From: Allobosea lathyri
GTDB taxonomy: Bacteria; Pseudomonadota; Alphaproteobacteria; Rhizobiales; Beijerinckiaceae
Direction of reading: 5' to 3'
Assembly: GCF_900108245.1 (NCBI RefSeq)
Contig: NZ_FNUY01000002.1
Span: 558,001 to 622,000, forward strand
DNA length: 64,000 bases
Positions 19,495-27,944 of this stretch are shown here, piece after piece. The stretch's first letter is position 1, and every line of letters starts with the position of its first letter. A program made the position numbers and the translations under genes. The notes under the pieces are model-generated. The model made no database searches and had not been told where the DNA came from. It worked only from the letters and a program-made list of their open reading frames with translations.

Positions 19495-19722
19495 ATGATA
19501 ATTGCAGGAATACTATTTCTGGTAGGCATCCTGATCGGCCTCTCCTACAGATTCATGGCGATACTGGCAGCGAGCCTGGCAATGACGCTCGTCATCGTGC
19601 CGCTATGGCTGATGCGCGACGAACTGACGTTCTTCAGCCTTTTCGTCTGGATCGGCTACCTCTTCGCGCTTCAGAGCGGCTATCTCGTCGGAGGCTATGT
19701 CGGCACGGAAGACGACAGCTGA
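19495..19722 (+). CDS. Small integral membrane protein, unknown
   Basis: 75 residues, almost entirely hydrophobic: three likely helices (IIAGILFLVGILIGLSYRFM, ILAASLAMTLVIVPLWLM, LFVWIGYLFALQSGYLVGGYVG), with an acidic end (TEDDS). No family recognised. It is led by the AT-rich patch, and its stop meets the end of a tiny gene on the other strand. Codon choice is normal for this genome in the coding part, unlike the leader. Confidence 0.7.
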   Translation: MIIAGILFLVGILIGLSYRFMAILAASLAMTLVIVPLWLMRDELTFFSLFVWIGYLFALQSGYLVGGYVGTEDDS

Positions 19723-19848
19723 CTACCAGAGCCAGATGAGCCGGCCGGAGACGAGGCAGAGCGCACTCCACCACAGCACGGTCACGGCAACCCAGATCAG
19801 TACGGTCGACAATGACGGACGCCGGTGGCCTGGCAAAATTTGGAACAT
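19723..19848 (-). CDS. 41-residue single-helix membrane peptide
   Basis: MFQILPGHRRPSLSTVLIWV begins a short basic N-terminus and one transmembrane helix with several Trp residues, ending in RLIWLW. A weak GGGAAA precedes the ATG. Its stop is directly adjacent to the stop of the 75-residue membrane gene. A long open extension upstream lacks protein-like sequence. Membrane-peptide character supports it, but it could be spurious. Confidence 0.45.
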   Translation of the reverse strand: MFQILPGHRRPSLSTVLIWVAVTVLWWSALCLVSGRLIWLW

Positions 19849-19880
19849 GATTGTTTCCCGATGACACAGTCTGCTGATGA

Positions 19881-21380
<1,500 letters not shown>

Positions 21381-21390
21381 GCAGCGAAAG

Positions 21391-21415
21391 GCTGCCGCGC
21401 TACCAGCGCGGCAGC
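21391..21415. terminator. Perfect 11-bp hairpin between convergent eno and its neighbour
   Basis: GCTGCCGCGCT (21391-21401) and AGCGCGGCAGC (21405-21415) with an ACC loop, 11 bases after the eno stop and overlapping the stop of the opposite gene. No T-tract, but the position suggests shared transcript ends. Confidence 0.6.
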
Positions 21416-22071
21416 AGGCCAGTGGCCTGCGACACGGTCCAGGAGCCAGCCGCGCCGACAAGCCCGGCTGCGCTCGTAACCATCCCCGTCGCACGCGCCA
21501 GGGGTTCGGGAATAGCCCGGCCCAGCAGTTCGGCAGGCGGCCTCGGCGCGTCGGAATCCGTAACAGAGACGACAGCGGTAACCGCAGGCGGCGTGATCTG
21601 CATGGGGGCGCTGACGGCCACGAGCTTCGGCCGCTCGACGGTTACGACGGCCTTGCGGACAGGCGCGGCCGCCACGACCGGAGCATGTTGCTCGGTTTCC
21701 AGCACGAGATCGGCCACCTGCGCCGGCTGCGCGAAAACCGGCTGCGGCCAGTTGACCGACATCGGCATCGCAAGCGAGGCCGGGGTTGCGCGGAACCCAC
21801 CGAGGGCGGCCGTGCCTGCCTCGATCTCCGAAGCGTCGCGATGGCGCTCCCTGATCTTGCCATTGGCGGCCACCGGCGAGATCCAAGCAGCCGCCTGAGA
21901 TTTGTCCACTTTCGTCTCCGCCACTGCGGGCGCGTCGCGCCTGCCGAACAGGAAATCGGGAACCGCAAAGACTCCGGCGACACCGGCGGAAACGGCGACG
22001 GACATGACAACCTGACCGCCAAAATTGCGCATGAACCGGCTTGCAGTGGCGTAGGAGAACGATTCGAGCAT
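21400..22071 (-). CDS. Protein with N-terminal membrane anchor, unknown
   Basis: 223 residues from ATG 22071. One hydrophobic segment (about 20-40, VVMSVAVSAGVAGVFAVPDF) is followed by a long Ala/Pro/Val-rich region of low complexity, likely periplasmic, and a glycine/alanine-rich end (ATGMVTSAAGLVGAAGSWTV). No family recognised. It converges on eno. GGGAAAT lies 7 bases upstream of the start. Confidence 0.7.
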   Translation of the reverse strand: MLESFSYATASRFMRNFGGQVVMSVAVSAGVAGVFAVPDFLFGRRDAPAVAETKVDKSQAAAWISPVAANGKIRERHRDASEIEAGTAALGGFRATPASLAMPMSVNWPQPVFAQPAQVADLVLETEQHAPVVAAAPVRKAVVTVERPKLVAVSAPMQITPPAVTAVVSVTDSDAPRPPAELLGRAIPEPLARATGMVTSAAGLVGAAGSWTVSQATGLLPRW

Positions 22072-22253
22072 CGACAGATTTCCCAATGGACGATGCGAGA
22101 AAAACCGTGGCGCCGGGCATCAGAAAGGCCGAAAACGGGCTTAATTGCGATGCGTCATCAGCCCACGCGCTTTTTTGCGATGCACAAGCCACGCAGGGCG
22201 CCATGCGTGCAGGCACGTAACGCAGGCCATGCGTTCAACGATATGTAAGGGCC

Positions 22254-23246
22254 ATGCATCAGACCGTATCTCTGTCAGGCGCCACCGCGGCGCGAGAACG
22301 GCGGCGCTGGCGGCTTGCCGTCGCGGGAATGCTGCTGAGCGTCCTGATCTTCGGCTCCAATTTCGTCATCAGCCGCCATGCCGTCCTCAACGGATTGAGC
22401 CCGCACGACCTGCTGGCGCTGCGCTTCGGCACGGCGGGCCTGCTGCTTTTGCCGATATTCCTGAGACCGGGCCTGGCCAAATGCGGTGGCGTCGGCTGGA
22501 AGCGAGGTTTCTGGCTGGCGGTGACCAGCGGCTTCCCGATGACCTATCTGATGCTGACCGGGCTGACGCTGGCGCCCGCCGCGCATGGCGCGACGATCGG
22601 GCCGGGCACGGTGACCCTGATCGGCATCATCGGCGGTGTCGTCCTGTTTGGCGCCGTGCTCTCGGGCCGTCTCATCTTCGGCATACTCGGCGTGCTCAGC
22701 GGACTGGCCTGCCTCGCCGTAGCAGGCAGCACGGGCTCGACCGCGGGCACGTTGCGCGGCGATCTGTGCTTCCTTGGGGTCGGCCTGCTCTGGGGCTTCT
22801 ATCCCCTGCTGATCCAGCTCTGGAAGATCGATGGCCTGAAGGCGGCAGCGGTCGTCTCGGTGCTGTCGATGGTCTATCTGCCGTTCTACTTCCTGTTCTT
22901 CTTCCGAGGGTTCGACGTCGCGCCGTGGTGGGTGCTGCTGCTCCACGCGCTGAATCAGGGCGTGCTCAACGTCATCATCGGACTGTGGATCTGGGGCTGG
23001 GCGGCTCATGTGCTTGGCGCCGCCAGCGTCGGCCGCTTCCCGCCGCTGATCCCGGTCACCGGAACGCTGCTCGCCATCCCTATACTCGGGGAAATTCCCG
23101 GTCCGCTTCAGGTCGCGGGCTTCGCGCTGATCATCGGCGGCCTGTTCATCGCCTCATGGCGACGCCCGGGGCGGACGCCGAGTGTTGCCCAGCCGAGCAT
23201 TGCCCATCAAGGCGAGGTTCCAGCCGCTGCAGATCACAAGTCCTAG
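22254..23246 (+). CDS. DMT family (EamA) transporter
   Basis: 330 residues, ten hydrophobic helices in two EamA repeats (LLSVLIFGSNFVISRHAVL... and GDLCFLGVGLLWGFYPLLIQ...). Members export amino acids or other metabolites. The substrate is unknown. The 3' end overlaps the opposite-strand membrane gene by 93 bases, so the last 30 hydrophilic residues may be poorly constrained. Confidence 0.9.
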   Translation: MHQTVSLSGATAARERRRWRLAVAGMLLSVLIFGSNFVISRHAVLNGLSPHDLLALRFGTAGLLLLPIFLRPGLAKCGGVGWKRGFWLAVTSGFPMTYLMLTGLTLAPAAHGATIGPGTVTLIGIIGGVVLFGAVLSGRLIFGILGVLSGLACLAVAGSTGSTAGTLRGDLCFLGVGLLWGFYPLLIQLWKIDGLKAAAVVSVLSMVYLPFYFLFFFRGFDVAPWWVLLLHALNQGVLNVIIGLWIWGWAAHVLGAASVGRFPPLIPVTGTLLAIPILGEIPGPLQVAGFALIIGGLFIASWRRPGRTPSVAQPSIAHQGEVPAAADHKS

Positions 23247-23966
23247 CGCCAGCGCCGGCCATGTCCCGAGCGGCACGGCGGTCAGGTGAACCACGGCGAT
23301 CCCCAGTCCGAAGCCGAGCAGCCCAAGCACGCTATTGGCGATGACGGCGGCAGCAACCGGCCCGCCCATGCGGGGCTGAAGCATGACGACGAGGCTCGAT
23401 AGCACGATAGGCAGGCCAGCAAGCACGCCCGACCACATCCCCCCGACATGGGAGCTCGCCATGGTCGCAGTGCCGGCGAGCAGCGCGACACAGGCTGCCC
23501 GCAACGGGATCGCATACCATGGCCGCTCCGGCGGGCCGGCAGGCCGTGCCGCCAGATAAGGCCGGACCGCCAGATGCACCGCGCCGAAGATCAGCGGGGT
23601 GAGACCAACGATCGCGGCGAAGGGCAGCGCAAGCGTTCTGAGCGTCAAGACAGCCGCGAGCCATACGAGCAGGCCCAACCCCAGGCTCGGGAGGGTCGTG
23701 AAGCGCTGGGCGAGCAGCACATAGACCAGCATCAGGCAGGCATTGGCGAGGTTGGATGCCATGCTGCCCAGGGCCGCCTCCGCTATGAAGGCGGGGCCGT
23801 GGTCCAGGGCCAGGAAAACATAAACGGGTCCGAGCGAGATCGGCAGGGTCGCGATCATCGCCGCCAGAAGCGGGCCGGAACGCTCCGCCAGCAGCGAGCA
23901 GCCGACGACGATGCCGGCCGCAATCGCCATCTTGATCAGCAGCAGGCCAAGCCAGGCGTCGATCAC
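23154..23966 (-). CDS. Multi-pass membrane protein coupled to tgt, unknown
   Basis: 270 residues, eight to nine hydrophobic segments, starting with GTG at 23966 (reads [20 protein letters not shown]). The start overlaps the tgt stop (GTGA), so it is translationally coupled to tgt. No family recognised with confidence; a repeated [15 protein letters not shown] / [14 protein letters not shown] pattern hints at two related halves. The coupling raises the possibility of a queuosine-precursor role, but gene order alone is weak evidence. Confidence 0.75.
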   Translation of the reverse strand: MIDAWLGLLLIKMAIAAGIVVGCSLLAERSGPLLAAMIATLPISLGPVYVFLALDHGPAFIAEAALGSMASNLANACLMLVYVLLAQRFTTLPSLGLGLLVWLAAVLTLRTLALPFAAIVGLTPLIFGAVHLAVRPYLAARPAGPPERPWYAIPLRAACVALLAGTATMASSHVGGMWSGVLAGLPIVLSSLVVMLQPRMGGPVAAAVIANSVLGLLGFGLGIAVVHLTAVPLGTWPALALGLVICSGWNLALMGNARLGNTRRPPRASP

Positions 23967-25111
23967 ACGGGCTCGCCCTTCAGCCAGCCTTCCTTGGTCT
24001 CGGCGATGAAATCATCCAGCCGGCCCGCTGCGATCGCGCCGCGCAGGCCCGCCATCAGATCCTGGTAATAGGCCAGGTTCACCCAGGTCAGAAGCATCTT
24101 GCCGAGCATTTCCTCGGCCTTGACCAGATGATGCAGATAGGCGCGCGAATAGGTGTTCGCCGCCGGGCAAGTCGATTGGGGATCGATCGGCCGGGAATCG
24201 TCGGCATGTTTGGCATTCTTCAGGTTCATGCGACCGAAGCGCGTGAAGATCTGGCCGTGACGGCCAGCGCGCGTCGGCATCACGCAATCGAACATGTCGA
24301 TGCCGCGCGCGACCGCCTGGACGATGTCGTCGGGCGTGCCGACGCCCATCAGATAGCGCGGCTTCTCCTGCGGCAGATGCGGCTCGACCGTTTCGATCAT
24401 CGCCAGCATGACGTCCTGGGGTTCACCGACCGCGAGGCCGCCGATGGCGTAGCCCTTCAGGTCCATCGCGACCAGGCTCTTGGCGCTCTCGATGCGCAGA
24501 GCCGGCACCTCACCGCCCTGGACGATGCCGAAGAGCGCCCTCCCCGCCGGATTTCCGAATGCCGCCTTGCAGCGCTCGGCCCAGCGCAGCGACAGCCGCA
24601 TCGCCTTTTCGGCGACGGCGAGCTCGCAGGGCAGCGAGACGCATTCGTCGAGCTGCATGACGATGTCGGACCCGAGCAGGTTCTGGATCTCGACCGAACG
24701 CTCGGGGGTGAGCACATGCTTCGAGCCATCGATATGCGACTGGAAGGTGACGCCCTCCTCGGTCAGCTTCCGCAGCTGCGAAAGCGACATCACCTGGAAG
24801 CCCCCGGAATCGGTGAGGATCGGATGGGGCCAGTTCATGAATTTGTGCAGGCCGCCGAGCCCCGCCACCCGCTCCGCGCCGGGACGCAGCATCAGGTGAT
24901 AGGTGTTGCCGAGCACGACATCGGCGCCCAGCGCCTTGACCTGTTCGGGATACATGCCCTTCACGGTCGCAGCCGTGCCGACCGGCATGAAGGCCGGCGT
25001 ACGGATGACGCCGCGCGGCATGCGGATTTCGCCGGTACGGGCGGCACCGTCCCGGCCGAGCAGGTGGAAGCCGAATTCGGTTGTCGTCGAGCTTGTCATC
25101 GAGATTGTCAT
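23963..25111 (-). CDS. tgt: tRNA-guanine transglycosylase
   Basis: 382 residues. It exchanges guanine-34 for preQ1 in GUN tRNAs. The general base Asp101 (LTDSGGFQV) and nucleophile Asp275 (MFDCVMPTR) are present, as are QGG and the Arg-rich substrate loops. The zinc site is altered: where E. coli has [19 protein letters not shown], this protein has [19 protein letters not shown], so two of three ligand cysteines are Ser313 and Ala318. Only Cys315 and the His remain. Start at 25111 or 25099; both ATG lie in a small repeat (GTCATCGAGATTGTCAT). queF, the preceding pathway step, is nearby. Confidence 0.95.
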   Translation of the reverse strand: MTISMTSSTTTEFGFHLLGRDGAARTGEIRMPRGVIRTPAFMPVGTAATVKGMYPEQVKALGADVVLGNTYHLMLRPGAERVAGLGGLHKFMNWPHPILTDSGGFQVMSLSQLRKLTEEGVTFQSHIDGSKHVLTPERSVEIQNLLGSDIVMQLDECVSLPCELAVAEKAMRLSLRWAERCKAAFGNPAGRALFGIVQGGEVPALRIESAKSLVAMDLKGYAIGGLAVGEPQDVMLAMIETVEPHLPQEKPRYLMGVGTPDDIVQAVARGIDMFDCVMPTRAGRHGQIFTRFGRMNLKNAKHADDSRPIDPQSTCPAANTYSRAYLHHLVKAEEMLGKMLLTWVNLAYYQDLMAGLRGAIAAGRLDDFIAETKEGWLKGEPV

Positions 25112-25190
25112 GGCGCTGGCAGGTAGCGCAGCGCGCGGCGGAGAGGAAGTCCCGCGCGCGCTGGCCGCCTGTGACGCAGAGGCGGCGCGG

Positions 25191-25295
25191 CTAGATCATC
25201 GGATGGGATATCGCACCCGATCCGCTGATCTAGCTCTTTGTTTTTGCATCGGCTTTTCCCGAAAATCGGATTCCACCTTTCGGGCCCGTGCTCTA
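25191..25295 (+). repeat. Dispersed intergenic repeat, copy 2
   Basis: A hairpin (CTAGATCATCGGAT at 25191 against ATCCGCTGATCTAG ending at 25233, one mismatch) is followed by the conserved body CTCTTTGTTTTTGCATCGGC...GTGCTCTA. It matches copies at 193-268 and 37038-37142. Its last CTA is the stop codon of the ArsC-like gene. Confidence 0.8.
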
Positions 25296-25646
25296 AGCCG
25301 CCGCGAACGCCGCCTGATAGATTTCGGGCTTGAAGCCGACGACCCGGCGCGTGCCGAGATCGAGGACCGGGCGCTTGATCATGGAGGGCTGGGCCAGCAT
25401 CAGCGCGATGGCCCGGCCGGCGTCGAGGTTCTGCTTGTCAGCGTCGGGCAGCGCTCGAAACGTGGTTCCGGCGCGATTGAGCACCGTCTCCCAGCCGTGC
25501 TCCTCGACCCACCCCGTCAGCGTCGGACGATCGATGCCGCCCGCCTTGTAGTCGTGGAACGCATGGGCAATCCCATGCGTCTCCAGCCAGCTACGCGCCT
25601 TCTTCATCGTGTCGCAGTTCTTGATGCCGTAGATCGTGACGGTCAC
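25293..25646 (-). CDS. ArsC/Spx-family reductase (YffB type)
   Basis: 117 residues starting with GTG (reads TVTIYGIKNCDTMKKARSWL); GGAG sits 8 bases before it. The thioredoxin-like ArsC fold has its single Cys in YGIKNCDTM and the conserved RPVLD and GF end. The YffB subgroup is thought to be a glutathione-dependent thiol reductase and not an arsenate reductase. The TAG stop is supplied by the edge of the repeat at 25191-25295. Confidence 0.88.
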   Translation of the reverse strand: MTVTIYGIKNCDTMKKARSWLETHGIAHAFHDYKAGGIDRPTLTGWVEEHGWETVLNRAGTTFRALPDADKQNLDAGRAIALMLAQPSMIKRPVLDLGTRRVVGFKPEIYQAAFAAA

Positions 25647-25689
25647 GCGATATGCTCCGGAAATGCTGTCTGGCTCGGGCGGTTCGACA

Positions 25690-26394
25690 TCACGGCCGCT
25701 GGGGGATGTCGAGGCCGCGCTGCACCGCCGGGCGCGCCAGGCAGCGCTCCAGCCAGATCGGCACATTCGTCAGCGTCGCGTAGTCGACAAGTTCGCCCGC
25801 GCCGTAGAAGCCAACCAGATTGCGCACCCAACCGAGGATGGCGATATCGGCGATGGTGTAGTCGTCGCCCATGATCCAGGCGCGGGTGGCAAGCCTGTCC
25901 TCGAGCACACCGAGCAGGCGCTTGCTCTCGCTGGCATAGCGATCACGCGGGCGCTTGTCCTCATATTCGCGCCCGGCGAATTTGTGGAAGAAGCCGAGTT
26001 GGCCGAACATCGGGCCGATCGCCGCCATCTGGAAGAACACCCACTGGATGGTCTCGTAGCGCTGGGCAGGATCCTTCGGCAGCAGCTTGCCCGTCTTCTC
26101 GGCGAGGTAGAGCAGGATCGCGCCGGACTCCCACAGGCCGAGCGGTTTCCCGCCCGGACCGTCGGGATCGATGATCGCCGGGATCTTGCCGTTGGGGTTG
26201 AGCGAGAGGAATTCGGGCCCCCAGGTCTCATTCTTGCCGATGTCGATGGTATGCGGCTCGTAGGGCAGCCCAAGTTCCTCGAGCACGATCGAGGCCTTGA
26301 CCCCATTCGGTGTCGGCAAGGAGTAAAGCTGAATCCGGTCGGGGTGTTTTGCCGGCCAACGCTTGGTGATCGGGAATGCGGAAAGATCGGACAT
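25690..26394 (-). CDS. Glutathione S-transferase family protein (YghU/Nu-like)
   Basis: 234 residues from ATG 26394 with GGAG upstream. Thioredoxin-like N-domain (IQLYSLPTPNGVKASIVLEELGLPYE, then NGKIPAI and the glutathione-binding ESGAILLYLAEKTGKL) and an all-helical C-domain. The TPNGVK segment is typical of the YghU/YfcG (Nu) class, which acts as disulfide-bond reductase with glutathione. It lies 43 bases before the ArsC-like gene on the same strand, possibly a thiol-redox pair. Confidence 0.92.
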   Translation of the reverse strand: MSDLSAFPITKRWPAKHPDRIQLYSLPTPNGVKASIVLEELGLPYEPHTIDIGKNETWGPEFLSLNPNGKIPAIIDPDGPGGKPLGLWESGAILLYLAEKTGKLLPKDPAQRYETIQWVFFQMAAIGPMFGQLGFFHKFAGREYEDKRPRDRYASESKRLLGVLEDRLATRAWIMGDDYTIADIAILGWVRNLVGFYGAGELVDYATLTNVPIWLERCLARPAVQRGLDIPQRP

Positions 26395-26537
26395 CCGGAG
26401 CTCCAGGGGGAATCGAGGCAGTTTCGCGCAGGACGATAGCCTCGGTTCGGCAGGGCGCAACTTCACATCCGTATCATCTGCCCCGCCTTCGATCCGGCCA
26501 CGGTCGGTCCGCAGCCGGATCGCCAAGGTGTGAAGCT

Positions 26538-27872
26538 CTACGGAGCCTGGAAGGCTCCGATCATATAGCTCTCATTGCCGATCTCGGTGACACGGCCTTT
26601 GACCTCGTAGCTGGCGAGATCGACGATCCAGATCACGCTCGAATTCGGTTTGCCCTTGGGCGCGCCGGTGATCGCGGCGTATTTGCCGTCGGGCGTGATG
26701 GCGATGCCGCGCGGGCGCGAGGGCTCGCCGCCGGGCGTCTTCAGTTCGACCCGCTTGATCGTCGCGGGCTGGCCGGCGATCGCCTTCTCGACATCGATGA
26801 AGTCGATGTTGTTCGAGCGGAAATGCGTCGAGAGGATGCGTTTGCCATCCGGCAGGAAGGCGGCCACGAAGGGGCGTGTCGGGACCGACTTGTCGTCCGT
26901 GCCGACCAGGACGCGGGCAACTTCCGCCTTGGCGGGATCGGACAGCGCCTTTTCGACATCGATGATCGAGACCGTGTTGCCGGGCGTATCGGTCTGGGCG
27001 TTTTCGCGCGAGGCATGCGCCACGAGCTTGCCGTCAGGGCTGGTCGAGATACCGAAGCCACCGGCCTGCACGGGAATGCGCGCGACTTCCGCGCCCGCCG
27101 CGCCGGCAATGGCCTTCTGCAGGCTGATCACCGAAATGTCGTCGGTGCCGCCATTGGCGCCGAAGATCGTGCCGCCACCGAGCGGGCTGATCGTCACGCC
27201 GTTGGTGTCGGGGAAGCAGCCGAATTTCGGGTCCGGCGCCCGGTGAGGCACCGGGTCGGGCGGGCACGGGAAGCCGGGCTTGCCATAGGCCTGCTCGATC
27301 CGCTGGATGACCTTGTTGGTCGCGAGGTCGACGATGCTGATATGGCGGCCGCCATCCTCGTCGCCTTCGCGCTCGGCATGGGCGAGAGCCGCGTGCTTGC
27401 CATCGGCGGTGATGGCAAAGCCGGTCGGCCCGAAGCCTCCGGTCTCGATATAGCCCTCCACAGCCGCGAGTGTGTTGTTACTGGCGGGGTCGAGCGCCTT
27501 CTTCAGGTCGATCACGGTCACGGTGCCGGCATGGCCATGCTGGAAGGCGGCGGCGGCTTCCGGCCTGGTGCGGCCGGAATGGTTGATCGCATAGGCGCGC
27601 TTGTAGTCGGGTGCGATCGCGATCGTGATCGGCTGGCCGCTGGAGATGACCGTCTTGCCGTCAACCTCAATGTCGGGCGTGACGCGAAGCCGGTTCACCA
27701 CGGCTTTGGCCGTGCCGTCATTGGCCGGGTCGATCGCCTTTTCGAGGTCGATCACCAGGACGACATTGTCCCAGCGACCGCTTGCGAGGAAATAGTCCTT
27801 CGCCATTGCGCCTTGTGTCCCTCCCGAAAAACTGAGCGCCGTCACACCAGTCAAAAACATCGTCCGTAGCAT
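26538..27872 (-). CDS. Exported YncE-like beta-propeller protein
   Basis: 444 residues with a signal peptide of about 24 residues (…GGTQGAMA). Repeating blades contain VxVIDLEKAIDPA..., ITADGKHAA, ISTSPDGKLVA and ITPDGKYAA motifs, typical of periplasmic 40-residue propeller (YVTN/YncE, lactonase-like) proteins. One segment has two cysteines (FPCPPDP... FGCFPD). Function unknown; ligand binding or lactonase activity is possible. It follows the large FAD/Fe-S dehydrogenase by 72 bases on the same strand. Confidence 0.82.
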   Translation of the reverse strand: MLRTMFLTGVTALSFSGGTQGAMAKDYFLASGRWDNVVLVIDLEKAIDPANDGTAKAVVNRLRVTPDIEVDGKTVISSGQPITIAIAPDYKRAYAINHSGRTRPEAAAAFQHGHAGTVTVIDLKKALDPASNNTLAAVEGYIETGGFGPTGFAITADGKHAALAHAEREGDEDGGRHISIVDLATNKVIQRIEQAYGKPGFPCPPDPVPHRAPDPKFGCFPDTNGVTISPLGGGTIFGANGGTDDISVISLQKAIAGAAGAEVARIPVQAGGFGISTSPDGKLVAHASRENAQTDTPGNTVSIIDVEKALSDPAKAEVARVLVGTDDKSVPTRPFVAAFLPDGKRILSTHFRSNNIDFIDVEKAIAGQPATIKRVELKTPGGEPSRPRGIAITPDGKYAAITGAPKGKPNSSVIWIVDLASYEVKGRVTEIGNESYMIGAFQAP

Positions 27873-27944
27873 GGTCCGTCCTCCTCGGTTCGCCCGTTTC
27901 CCGGGCCTGTCGTTCGGATATCGGCGGCGCTCGGCTTGGTCCGG

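Noticed and set aside
26376..27869. 497-codon frame antisense to the propeller gene
   Set aside because: No domain signal; the propeller protein on the minus strand has a signal peptide and regular blades.
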